A stretch of DNA of 64,000 nt, taken from Acanthosoma haemorrhoidale. Its lineage: Eukaryota; Arthropoda; Insecta; Hemiptera; Acanthosomatidae. The translations under genes were made by a program, and so were the position numbers. The stretch lies in NCBI GenBank assembly GCA_930367205.1, contig OV884015.1:34835288-34899287 (forward strand). Reading direction: 5' to 3'. The notes below the pieces were generated by a model. The model did no database searches. It saw nothing but the letters and a program-made list of their open reading frames with translations, and was not told where the DNA came from. Positions 25,601-37,379 of this stretch are shown here, piece after piece (within the stretch, counting starts at the first letter, position 1; each line of letters opens with the position of its first letter).

Positions 25601-28600
25601 TTTACGTTCGACTATGATAGTTCAGTTTCGATTTGCATTTTAGTATCAGTATCAGTATCAGTTTTCGCACAGTAGCCAATTGTAACAGTCTCATTGAGGC
25701 AAGTCTTGGTTCTTTCCTGCTTGTTTTACGTCTAATTTGTTTACTGTTACTTTGAAGTGACATGATTGACATGTTGATCGGTCTTATGTCTTCTTCATCC
25801 CTGACCAAACCTAGAACCCGAGCTAAAACTCCTAGCATCTTGCCCATTAGACCTAAAAGCTTGCACCTACGAACTGGAGCTTCAACTATAGAAAACAGAA
25901 AGTTAAACAATAGGTAACTTTGAGAATAATGGGCTGTTACCTTCCAATAAACAAGAGTTAGTACGGAGTTAGATTCACTTATTTAACAATCAACAAACAA
26001 ATACATTTGTTTGAAAATATTAAATTAGCCACTTAATAGGAGAAAAGGGTATCGACAAAACAGAGTCACTAATGATCAAATTCTATTGGCCAGTAAATGC
26101 TAGCCGGTACGTTTATCAGTTTACGGAATACTCAAGTTTTAATTCACGCTAGAAATAAAGTATTCCCTCCTTTAATTTGTGTAGGTTTTTGTTTTTTATT
26201 GCTACAAAATCGTTTGAAATATTAATAACACATTGTTTTAAATAAACAACGAAAGTAATTTATGATATTTGAAAAAATATAGGGTGTAAATGTTTATATG
26301 ATGATAGTTACAAACAAAAAAGGTCACCTTCATTTTTGGAAACGATTTCCGAATAATTAATTGAAAACTAGCTAAGACAGGAAAGAATTCAGTGTGCGTA
26401 CGTAGGAAATGGCCTCCTTGTTCCCTATGAAACCTAAGCCGACATTAAATCATGACGACACTACGGAATCTGCATAGACACGATGTCTGTTGCGGTCTTA
26501 TCCAAGACGGAACAGTTAACTGACTGGATTCGGTCCAAAAGATAGAGTCCGATAATAATGTCTACAAGGCTACTTTTTTTTTTTGCGCTTAATATAAAAA
26601 GGATTGTCTCGTGAGGAGATCGGGCCAATTAAGAATTAATGAGTTAGGTGAGATTTAAAAGTTTACATCGTGTTAGGCCTCTTAAAGCGGGAAAGGTTCG
26701 GAGACAAAAGGATACGCAGACGTATAAGGAGTTTGTATTTCCTTGAACTTTGGAGAGAAATGTCGTGAACGTGTTTGTTGTAGTTTTTGGCGTCTCCCTA
26801 TAAGTCGGTGTGTAGTGTTTCGTTAGATACGTACCAAGTATGGCGAGTTAGTTCTGTGGCAAAGAACATATGGCACTTAAGTATGGACCCCAGGATGTGG
26901 GGACGATCCTGTCAGTTGACCGGTCACATCTTACCCGAGGGAGCAGCATATTGATGCCGCAGGAACATTGTACTGAAATAAATGGTTTCTAACATTGGGT
27001 TCTCGAGATAAAAAAAAACAAAAACCCTTTAGGAATGATAAAGTGTGGCATTATATCTGTGTTTAGATGGCAAAATGTTGTGATGCACAGATTTGTTAAG
27101 TGTTGCCAACTTTGATGAAGAGCATATTGAATAGGCGTGTCAAAGACATCATATAATATAGAAGTGTGAGTATATCATACTCATAGAGGGTTATGGTATC
27201 TTCAGAACAACTAAGTAAAAAAAATATTTTTTATCAAAATATATCTGTGTTCAGATGGCGGAATGTTATGTCACTTTTCCTATACTATATAAAGTACCAT
27301 AAGTATAAGTATTATCCAACCAGCATTGGTAATACATTCACTCGGGTAAACCAACTTTATGAGTTTTAATAGCACTCTTAAATCTCTTTGTTAGGAAAAG
27401 TGACTTTTAACATTTGGCCATATGAACACAGATATATTTTGGTTTACTTAGTTATTGTGAAGATACTCACATACCTATATTATATATTGTTTCTGACACG
27501 CATATACAATATTCTCTTCAGCAAAATTGGCCACAATGAACGATTCTGTGCTTCATAGGCTCTGGGTACCTTCCCTCCTGATCCTTCAATGTACGAGGGT
27601 GGTCTGAAAAGTTTCCGACCTAACAAAGCTTTTATTTCACTAGCTTTTATTTATTTTATTATCATCTTCATGTTGAGGTCGGAAAATTTCCAGCTGTGTA
27701 TTATCTAACCTTTACAGTAGTGCTTTATTTCTTTGTGTGTAAAGATTTCGCGATTTCTAAGGCTCTGACGTTTAAGCGCAGTATACCACACAACCAAGTT
27801 CAGTGCACGGGTCTGACAACCGAAATGTGGCAAGAAAAAACTGTTTGAAATTTCCAAAAAAGGTGTGTTTTTCACCAAAAATATTCATAATTAGTATTAA
27901 AAATGTAGGTAAACATTTTTCTCGCTAAAAACGTTTTATAAATTTTACATAGTGGTTAAACGCCATCCAGCAGATGATGTAGTATGCCTCGCAAGCACAA
28001 AATACCCACAGATCACGGAATTGGTTTTGTTTTTTGGTTATTTCCCCCTTAAACCTCATTTTCAATATATAAAAGAGGGGATTATATAATCTATGTATAT
28101 GTAAATATATTCGTACTAATTTGAGAAAGATGTTAGTCTTAGAGGAGTATCTAGATAGTTCATTCTAATTCCACTTAAACCCCATCATACTTATATGACG
28201 TTCTAAAACTCGAATATCCTATTCCTCCAACACTTGATCTCGTCTATCCGAACTCTGCCTCCGTCTTATATATCCGCTTTTTTAGATCGCTGTTTTCTTC
28301 AAGATGTTTTCTTTAGATCCCGTTCATCAATGTTTTTCCCTCTCAACTAGTCCACTAATTATTCTTATAGTTATCCCAATACCATTGATATTTTGTGAGC
28401 AATATTTGAGTTGTTGCTCGTTCTTTTTTTTTCTTTTATCTATAACATAATTATTTGTTATTATGAAGTGTATCCATAGGTCAGACTACTAGATTGGTGT
28501 GATTAGTAAAAAAATTCTCTCGTCCTTACCTATGTTATTGCTTACAGGTAAGACGTGGAGTCCCACTTGAGAGGTTTTCGCTGCCCGACAACGCGACAGC

Positions 28601-30227
28601 GATCAGAGAGAACATCGCGACCTCCTTCAGCTGTCAGTCGAGGAGTTACGGCTACTATGCAGACCCCGACAACGACTGCCAGCTCTTCCACGTCTGCCTC
28701 CCCGTCGTCTGGGACACTGACGGCTCTCAGCAGACCTTCATGTGGAGCTTCATCTGCCCTCAGGAGACCATATTCAACCAGGTAACTTCGATGGTTTACG
28801 AATAAAAAATAGTTCAACGTTACTTTAAATTTTATGATGAATCATTTTCAGGACCGCTGTCTTAGAACAAACTGTCATACAGACAATCATCCTGCACTTC
28901 AATAAAATTAAGGTTTCTCCCTGCGGTCTCAGCAACAACTAGTTTTGGAAGGATATGTTGTGATATAAAATGTCTTCTCGTAGATTTTGATCTACATAAA
29001 AAAATTACTGGATTATAAGTAAAAGAAAACCCGTGTCGGTGGCCATTGGAATAACAGTTACAGTAGTTAGAGAAAGGAGAAGCTATTTCAATCCACACTT
29101 GTGTAACAACACTTGCTTACCTATATACACATATGCTCACATATAACTTGGTTTTTTGCAGTTGACTGTATATTTTTTTTTTGAAGTTTATAATTTAGTT
29201 TTATGTTTCCTCAGAAACATAATACATGATTTGATCACTGATACCGTATACAGGAATACACTGCATTATTTTTTTTACTGTTAATGTAATAAGTGATGAA
29301 TTTAATACACGTATCTTTTGAGAGTTTGTTTACTACAAGCATAGTTTGTTATTAATGCATTTTTTGGTATGGATTTTAGATATGAAAAACGCCATTATTC
29401 GCATAGTGTATAATCAATGCTGGGAGTAAAATTAATTACTTATGCAATCATCTCATGCTTAGAAGTCTGAGAACAATCAGCGAGTGGCCTAAAATCAATT
29501 AAATAGAAAGGAATTTTAGAAATGAGGTAGAGTAATGCTGGTCTCTCCATGATTCGGTTCATGAGAACTTTTTATTGCTTATCTATAACCTTGTGTTTTT
29601 TTTGGGGGGGGGGGGAAGAGAGAGAATTTGGAAAAAAACAGGATTATATTTGAAGGATTTCTTCTTTGCATGTTTCAAAAGGGGAATTACGAGGCTAGGT
29701 CTTTTAGTGACTTTTTGAGGACTATTATGGGAAACGTTTTAATTTTCTAGTTTAATTTTAGTTTCAGTAATGCACTACAATACAATGAATTTGATTTTTA
29801 TACCAGTTAAAAAAATAAATTATTTGGGACCTCGAGAAAATAATATGGAAATAGATGGCATATTTACGAATATGCAGAATTTCCTTTTACTATTTTTCGA
29901 GGTCAAGGTCAAAAAATGCAGGAGAGCGATACGAAATGCTTGCATCCATAGTCATGTACTTCCAGAGACTTAATGAACTTCAAAATATTTTGTCTGAATA
30001 AGTTATATATTATTTAAGTACAAAAAACGAGAATGCTATAGGATTTTTTTTTAATTTTGGATTTTTAGGAAAGGTTCATCTGCGCCAGACCCGAAGATTC
30101 CATCCCCTGCCAGGATGCGGTGACGATGTACAGCCTCAACGACAAGTTCGGCGAGCGGCCGACCATCAACGAGTCGACGGAAGAAGTAGATGACGAATCC
30201 ACTCCAAGCGTGGTAGACGCTCGGTGA
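19656..30227 (+). CDS. Secreted peritrophin-type chitin-binding cuticle protein (CPAP1-like)
   Basis: CDS joined from 19656-19680, 21986-22032, 28548-28781 and 30069-30227: 465 nt, 154 residues, with phases 1, 0 and 0 agreeing and GT/AG introns. Residues 1-19 form a signal peptide (MLIDIFITALSVAGAFVHA). RVRR at 24-27 is a possible furin-type site. One type-2 chitin-binding domain (CBM14/peritrophin-A) spans about 51-118. Its six cysteines at 53, 68, 74, 94, 107 and 116 (spacing 14, 5, 19, 12, 8) would make three disulphides; aromatics such as YGYYAD and FHVC fit the chitin-binding face. The tail (119-154) is acidic and Ser/Thr-rich. N39 and N136 are in N-glycosylation sequons. Exons are clearly GC-richer than introns. 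Family members are secreted and bind chitin in cuticle; its tissue cannot be told. A weak ATTAAA poly(A) signal lies at 30410. Confidence 0.93.
23430..23960 (-). mobile_element. Jockey-type LINE C-terminal fragment (family B), frameshifted
   Basis: On the minus strand, two frames together give the end of a LINE reverse-transcriptase ORF: ALMYGTPLFKYL...LQQFQNRVLRTSLKHTPFD at about 23915-23790. After a shift near 23760 comes EVLTIQDFIKRTHINFFDSL...NPLF, ending at 23566. The pattern (YG..L...; FQN..LR; then a basic tail and HINFFDSL..NPLF) is the C-terminus of Jockey-clade elements. A GC-rich 3' UTR follows to about 23430. The element is dead: truncated and shifted. Confidence 0.75.
27104..27533. 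repeat. Long inverted repeat (fold-back element 2)
   Basis: The arm 27104-27280 is inverted at 27394-27533 with moderate divergence; the left arm carries an extra stretch of about 24 bp (about 27175-27198). The shared core is like ATATATCTGTGTTCA and AACTAAGTAAA. A partial direct copy of the inner end also lies at about 27048-27090. The central spacer is about 113 bp. It sits wholly within an intron. Confidence 0.7.
27592..27700. mobile_element. Mariner-like terminal sequence
   Basis: TACGAGGGTGGTCTGAAAAG at about 27592-27611, continuing TTTCCGACCT, is the classic terminal-inverted-repeat style of mariner elements. A sub-terminal inverted match, GAGGTCGGAAAATTTCC, lies at about 27675-27691. 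No second terminal repeat or transposase was found, so this appears to be one end of a truncated element. Confidence 0.55.
28782..30068. other. Third intron of the chitin-binding gene
   Basis: A 1.29-kb intron with GT and AG ends. It holds a poly(G) run at about 29605-29616 and otherwise nothing recognisable. Confidence 0.7.
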
Positions 30228-31876
30228 CCGCCCAAATCAACTTCATTAGTATCATTATTAGAATAACTGATGATATTGTTAGTCAAAATATTAAATAATT
30301 TTTTACTTTTTTAGAACGGCTAAGATTTTGTTCTGACATCCCAATCCTTTAAAAAAGTTTATTATTGTAAAATACCATGGAAAACCCCGATCGTTTATGT
30401 GTGAGAGAAATTAAATGACTGGAAATTTGTATGAGTTGTGATTGCCACTAATAACCACCAGGTTGAAGTGGCAAACAAAAAAATATAACTTCTAACTGTG
30501 ATTCCTATCAATAACAATTATAATTAAAGTTATATTATTCAGTAAGTACTTGCTGTTTTGACTAACAGTAAATACTTCGTTTTGACAAGCTATTGAAAGC
30601 TACCAACAAGTATGTGTCTAATTCTTACGGTAGAATTCAATAACCAGTATTTTTTTTTATTGTGTAATTACCTGTAAATTGAACCCATGGAAACTCCACA
30701 ATGAGAATCTAGTCGTAGTTTTCTCACCGGTGTAAATAGTTCAAATCCCTTGCTTGAAAAACCAATGACATGTAATGAAAACTAATTCCAGATTATGGCT
30801 TAGTGCCCTTCATCGAACTAATTTCCTTTTTATGCTAATGCTATACGTTTATGCTTCTTTCTCTGATATTACGTATAAGTATTATCCTTCTGGTGCTACT
30901 ATACGAAGCCGATATTCAGAAACCTGACCAAAGCAGCAAATTCAAAACTCCAACAATTTCAGGTATCAGCGGTGTGTTCCAAAACACAATGCTTCACAGA
31001 TAACAGAACAGTCCAGGATAGGAGAATTTATCGGTAGGTGGTTAGTGAGTTCTTTGACTCCGATGTAATAGCAAACCCTGAGTACAAAACGTTTACATTT
31101 GACGGTATTAACGCATTTGAATGTGATGAAAATAATCGTCAGAAAATGAGGAACTACGTCCAATTTTATTTGCATTTCTTTAAGCAGCCACAATTCGAGT
31201 AACAAACAAAACCTCTTTGAAATGAACATTGCTTCTAGGGTCAAGCAGAATAGAAATATAAATATATCATAATCTTTCAATATAGTGTGTAAATCGATAA
31301 ATTTGATCTCAGGAGTTAAGAAAAAACTTGCCTGTATATTAGCTGTTTTATTATCCGATAATAATTAAAGTCCTTTATATTAAACTAATAAAATATTCAT
31401 AAATTAAGATTGGAATTGTATTCACCTGCTAATTCTTCCAAATATGTTGCCCAGAAAACTTTCTCTGGAATTACCCAATGCTGTCTATATTTAAACCTCG
31501 CGAGCAAGAAAACACACTGAAGTAAACTGGTAAATATCTATTTCGGCATCCGGCAAGTTGTCGTTTTAAAGAAATCTACTCTTACAAAACTCAAGACCCT
31601 GCCCAGCCACTTCGATACTGGTTTCACTTCGTTATGAAATATTACTGTCGACCTGAATGCAGTTGCGTAGCCTTTTTATAGATCAGTTTAATTTGGTTTT
31701 GGTAATTATAGTAAGATTGATTTAATTGCTGTTATAGAAGGTACTTAGAAGTGTTGTGAACTTATGAAAGTAATTAGTTCTCAACTCAAATGTTTAAGTG
31801 ATATTTTGACGAGGAGTATCGTACTGTCTGATTTCCCGAACAAGTTTCTGATTTTGGGTAATTTTTGTAATACGCG
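30228..31876. other. Intergenic DNA after the chitin-binding gene
   Basis: Contains the probable 3' UTR (to about 30430). The only other item is a coding-like but unassigned stretch at about 30964-31202, described separately. No other gene was seen. Confidence 0.4.
30964..31202 (+). pseudogene. Unassigned coding-like fragment with stops or shift
   Basis: A pyrimidine-poor but CAG-ending junction at about 30961 precedes plus-strand frames that read like protein. From 31038 the frame runs 54 codons to TAA 31200-31202 and includes NPEYKTFTFDGINAFECDEN. Upstream frames in the same stretch are closed by stops. The composition looks coding, but I cannot assign a family. It may be a decayed gene or transposon exon. 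An overlapping 104-codon minus-strand ORF is an equal possibility. Confidence 0.2.
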
Positions 31877-32463
31877 TGTAGCGACCGCTAACTACATAAG
31901 ATAAATCACCCTATACTCTATTGCATATATATTGTAAGCAAAAGTAAAATAACATGAACTAAATGTATTATAGACAAATGTAAATAACATGAACAAATAT
32001 AAATCATTGTAAATGTGTTAAGCAATAAAAGGCGGGGGCCAAGCAAGTCACATGAGATGGGTCATCAGGTGACAGTCATAAACCTAAGCAACCCTTCCAG
32101 CCTGCAGACTGGGTAATTAGGACCTGTGGGGTACCTCACCATATGCGGGAACCACAGGTACTAAGCAACCCTTGCAGCCTCTCGGTAGACAAGGCTAGTT
32201 AGGTACTTAAAGCGGGCTCCTAGCCCTGTAAACTAGTCTCTCGCGACCTTTACTCGGTGACGCTTGGTTTCCACTCGACTTCTGAAAACTTGACTAATTA
32301 TTTATGAAAAACCTCTGTACCTCTTCTCTTGAACATAGTGCATTGTCGGGGCACATACCTATCAAAAATGGAGTCAGATAGTAACGCCGTCATGAAACTC
32401 GAACAATCCGCACTTGTCACCAGGGCTAGGGTGATCAGGCACCCTCCTAGTGGCGACCCGACA
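31877..32463 (+). mobile_element. Solo LTR (copy 3), short variant
   Basis: Plus-strand LTR starting TGTAGCGACCGCTAACTAC and ending GCGACCCGACA, 587 bp. It shares both ends and the segment around GGGGCACATACCTATCAAAA with the other copies but lacks about 250-400 bp of their middle. It has an AATAAA at about 32024. ATACG lies immediately downstream and, two bases removed, upstream, so the target duplication is imperfect. No internal sequence is attached. Confidence 0.8.
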
Positions 32464-35400
32464 ATACGGAATAATAGGAGCGAAACTTAGAATCTATAAT
32501 AAATTCCCTTTTAATCTTCTACGTATACATAGACAAAACATATTTGTATATCAGTATCAACTTGTTTTTCAGTGTTTTTGAAACAGTATTTTTCAGCAAG
32601 AGTTGATAATGAATCAATGATCAATAAATGAATGAAGGAAACAAATAAATGATTTATCGCCCAACTGGCTAAATGCTTCGCGACGGAGGTCATTAAAGAA
32701 AATTACTTTTTAATAGCGATGAACTTGTTTGATATTTGCTAATTTTGCTGAAGCCTTTTCATAAAAATTTATTTTTAAACTATCTTTTAGGTCTTAGGCC
32801 AATTTTAGACCTCTATGAACTTTCGTAGTGTACTTTTACAGTACTAAGACAATCGCCATGTAAAATTTCAAAGGTTTGTTGATCTTGAGATACATTAATG
32901 AGTCAATGAGCGGTATTTACAGTTTTTATAAACACATTATAAAGAACTTAGGTAGATTTTGTTTTGAGGAAAACTTACATCTTCGAAATATAAACGAAGA
33001 TTAGGAGAATACTTTAATTTAATATTATATTAGAAAAAAAAGCTGTTATCACAATTGACTTTGTATCTTGTAAAAAAAGAGTCCCTGACATATTGATTGC
33101 GGTTTTTAAGGTAGTTAGGATCTCACCCAAAACGTATTTCCTCAAACAATAGATACTGGCATCCTATCTCTGGCATCCTATAATCTGGTGGACGATGAAG
33201 AAGCAAAATTTCAATGACAAACTTCTATTTTCTATTTTACTAATCTATTTTCAATCTTATTAAGTGGGGCCTGATGGAAAGAATGAATCTTGGTTGAAGA
33301 CTTTAGGTTCTGTGAAAACGGAAGTTTGACATTGTTTTGGCTCGTTGACGGTTCTCTTTGTAATCTCCTTGGTTTGTATTATATTTAATTATACATTTAA
33401 TTAAATGTATATTGGAGTAAATGGGACAAGGTTAGGTCCACCCAGAACTACGAGGGTTGAAGGGCTTTAAGACGAAATAGGTAAAAAAGGCTTAACTGAT
33501 GAGACTTAAGACACATATGTGCTGTAACTTGTCAGAAGTGTTACTTAAACCTTTTGTGGTTAGCTAAAGAAGGGAAGGAGAGAAAACTAAGACAGGTGAG
33601 GCCCCTTTATGTTCGATATCAGTGGAACATCTGATAAAAGACGGACTCAGTTTGTTTGTAAAACACCTGCATGATTGCCATCTTCCAATCTAGTTTAAAT
33701 TTTAGGTACAAAAGCAGCAGTTTTTTTCTCAACATCTTGAACTGACCTTCAGTTCAAAGACAGGTAGGCTAATATTCCCTATACTAGGGTTTCCCTACGT
33801 TTTCGTATCTTCAAACACATTCTAGCATGTCGATCAAGCGATTCAAGTACCACTTATTTTTTTAACGTAAATTTAGAGTTGGACTAACTCGGAGTTGTCT
33901 GGAAGTGACATTCAACGTTGTATTGTTTCGGATCTGCAACGCTACTCCGAAACTAGAAATAGACAGCATTGTATTTGAAATTGATTAAACAATCTGATTT
34001 CTTTATCCTAATTTGATGACGTCGGCTACTGTTATATTTATTCCTATCAATAACGGCAATACGTCAATTGCACGTTTATTTTCACACAGCACAAACTATA
34101 CTATCTTCACTTTCACGTTGACGTTAAGCGATAACATAGTGCAGCTGATTAGTAAGCACTATCATTGATTATTTTTCTGGCTGTACACTACGGCGCGATT
34201 GTGATTAATAGAAGAAATACATAATTGTTCAAAGGCTATATAATAAATAAATAATTATTTTCAAACAAATGTATATTATATGTACATTGCTCTAATTCTA
34301 ATTAATTACTGAATATTTTTAGATATTTAAACATTTAATTATAAACTGAAATTTTATTAACATAATCATACTGCGGTGGTCACGCGTAAAACGGTCACCA
34401 TGGTATCCGCGGCAGTCATGGCCTGCCCTGTTCCAACGTGCAAGACCGAAGATATTCGTCGGAAAACCAGGCCGAATCACATCACAGATTCAATAGCGGG
34501 GACACGTTTTACTTGTTCACTGCTTCACTGCCAACTGTTCCTCTATTCTGCTATAATTTAGTCACCTGCTTGAGACCGGTTACGGAATTGTTCGTAACAG
34601 AAACCTGCAGAGAGGATTGTTACTGTTCAGCCTTCGTGGCAATTGTTCTGAGTGATCCAGTTAAAGGGTACTCGCTGTCGAAAGCAGAGGTTTGGCAACT
34701 GGGACCGGCCTCTATAATATAATCCCTGTGGGAAGTTATGCCGTGTGAGAAGTGGCCTGTGTGAACCGTGCAGGTCACCGAGCACAGCGGACACATTGCA
34801 TCCAGCCAGGAAGTGAACAACACAGACCAGGATGTCCAATCCTGCCATTTTACTCATTCTAGTGGATTTTACAAGTTCATCAATAATATTGTTGATACCA
34901 ATTTATTTTCAATAATATGCACACTTGCAATCGTCCTTGACTTAGTGGCAGTTTAGCCCAAGTTAAATAATAACTTTCTGCAGGCGTAATGATTGTTAAT
35001 TATAACTATTACAGCAATAGATACTTTTTGAATAAATAACAAAATAACTCGGGATAAATAAAACACCTCGAGTAACTACCAAAATGATTACTATGATTAT
35101 TATAAAATCTGACATTTTATTGATCCATCACCAAGGTATTTATTTAATCTGTATAAATATATGACCACAATAGCCGCAAAATAAATCAACCTGTTGGAAA
35201 TACTGAAAAATATATTCTACAACAATAGCAAAAAAAAAACCAGCGTTCTTCGCATTCATCGAGCTATGTAAGGTTTTCAAATACAAATGGATATTTATTA
35301 AAATTGTATAGTTACTTGGAATTAATTTTGTTAATCTAGGGTATAAACATATATAATACATTACTTGATTAAGGTTGCTAGCTTTCGGAACACAGGCAAA

Positions 35401-37240
35401 ATATTGGAAGCTGGTTGTTTCCCAATATATTTTTGTACCACATTACAATTGGTGTGCTACTTGAGCAAGGCAAAGCGTCATGGTTTTTACTTTTCTAAAT
35501 TAACGATTTTAATAATAGAGACCACAACCCAGGAGTAACCCAATTTACGGTACCTTGTACAGCGGAGGTCATAACGAGAATAAAAAAAAAACTTCGAAAC
35601 ATGCCGATTAAATTGTATTTAATATGCAATGAAGGTAACTATGAGGGGGGGGGGACATATGTTTTATGGCAAATATGTAATAAGTATTTATGTAGCAAAA
35701 TTTTATCCGGCTAAAAAATAAGACAACCAACCTCAGATAAACTATATTTTACACTACACTACCGTTCCTGCTCCGTGCCATGAGAAACTACCATGGGAAT
35801 AATTTTATGTTGGCGTGACTTGAGTAATACTATATTAAAGTTTTTTTTCCCTACATAATAAAATGTGGTGGTAAGACAAATAGCCTGGACATTGACCAAT
35901 TCATGTCTCCATTGATCCCGGCGAAGTTCCTCTCAAATATAAAGAAGAAAAATGTCTGCAAAAATTAAGTTGGGGTTTTACGTATTTTGAATGAAAACTC
36001 CCTGATTGTCATTTTTCATTATAGCCCATCGGTATGTTGATTTTTGAGGAGAAATCAACAAAATTGATGTGGATTTAACACAAATGGTACTTAATTAAGT
36101 TTTCAAAAGAAATTTCTACTCTACTTTAAAAGTTAGAGTAAGTTTTCTCTTTATCAGGAATCCACGGGAATCCTAGCACCAGCTATTACAATAACCATAT
36201 TGTAATTGGAAAAGGGTAGTTTCCTAAATACATAAATTAAATACAGAAACCAGAGTAGCCCAAAGCTATTGTTCAAGTCCCAGTTAGACGGGATTTTGTC
36301 TAATCTTTTATCAAGATTTTAATGGAATGTATGTACTACAGATTAAACCACTGAGACAAAAATGCTTGCTTGCTATGGGTGTTTCATGAGGATGATTGAA
36401 GAATGATACCCAAAAAAATGCCTTATGTGAGTTTCGGAAGATCGAAGAAAGTACTATGAGAGGCATTACGGAAGATATGCACAGCTTTGATTTTGGCAGA
36501 TAACATAGTGTAGGTGTAAGAAGTAGTTATATTAAACATAATATACAATAAATTCAAGTTTATTTAATATATTACAGCATTATGAAAGTAATGGCAATTC
36601 ATAAATATTCATTATGAATTTTATTGATTACTTTACAACACATGGGACATTTGGTCTATATACAATCACGATTAAAGCATAATTATATTAGTTCATACCA
36701 CCTAGTCATACAAATTAAATATATTCATAAAAGGATACAAACACATGGGAGGGATTCACATCATTATATTTTATAATTGAACTATCAAAATATATTATAG
36801 TACTTGTACAAAATATACATAAAGAAGCTATGAAGATGAACAGTTTAATCTGCACGCTCACCTGTCAATACTAAATATATAATTATAATTTTCGCAAAAT
36901 AAAGTAATTTAATGAATTTGGAAACATAATTTTTTTTTTGGTTCCTTTATTAATAAAAATTGACGTAAACTAATGAATATTTACAATAGTTTGGTTCTAA
37001 TCGTAAACATAAGAGGCATCCAGAATAATTCACTTCAAGAATAAAAGTAATAGTGTCATTTAGGAACCAAACAACTCAAATGGATAAGGTTGTGAACCTC
37101 TGTTGGTTTTTAAAGGCATTTGTTTGATAGAGTATATATGTGGGTGTATTCTTCTTATAAGAAAGGTTTTTCCTCCCCGGTTCACTGACTTTCAGAAAAT
37201 ATCTTTTGATAATTATGTTCAAGGGGGTCATTCAATTTGT
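32464..37240. other. Intergenic DNA between chitin-binding and PTB genes
   Basis: Mostly AT-rich. A GC-richer island at about 34370-34860 holds ORFs on both strands. The minus-strand one (34857-34627) begins with a hydrophobic, signal-peptide-like stretch, but no splice partner or family was found. An AT-rich 20-bp palindrome lies at about 33392-33411 and a poly(G) run at about 35646-35655. Nothing else can be supported. Confidence 0.4.
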
Positions 37241-37250
37241 AGGGTAATTA

Positions 37251-37263
37251 TTTATTCTTTATT
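37251..37263 (-). terminator. Candidate polyadenylation signals of the PTB-domain gene
   Basis: TTTATT on the plus strand at 37251-37256 and 37258-37263 gives two AATAAA signals on the minus strand, about 120 bases after the stop codon at 37380. This implies a short 3' UTR. Confidence 0.5.
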
Positions 37264-37379
37264 GAAACCTGTAAAATTGTTATTGTCAACTTGCAAATGC
37301 TTATGTATTTAGTTTCTTTTTAATTTCTAAAGAAATTTAGTCAAAAATAAATGAAAATATTGACAAAACGTACACGCCC

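Larger units (their letters stand above)
22033..28547. other. Long second intron of the chitin-binding gene
   Basis: A 6.5-kb intron between the signal-peptide exon and the chitin-binding exon. It contains a minus-strand LINE fragment (23430-23960), a fold-back element (27104-27533) and a mariner-like end (27592-27700). An ORF on the minus strand at 22661-22464 reads like a soluble charged peptide but matches nothing I recognise. An ORF at 25910-25602 is equally unassigned. Confidence 0.7.

Noticed and set aside
26450..27010. Possible unrelated solo LTR (TATAAG at about 26800, AATAAA at about 26978)
   Set aside because: No matching termini, target duplication or second copy in the window, so it cannot be supported.
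28542..28817. 91-codon minus-strand ORF
   Set aside because: It is the antisense shadow of the chitin-binding exon, whose plus-strand frame has six correctly spaced cysteines and matching splice sites.
34627..34857. Minus-strand 76-codon ORF starting with a signal-peptide-like stretch (MAGLDILVCVVHFLAGCNVS)
   Set aside because: No donor in a suitable position, no family match, and equally long ORFs lie on the other strand; kept only as a note in the intergenic entry.
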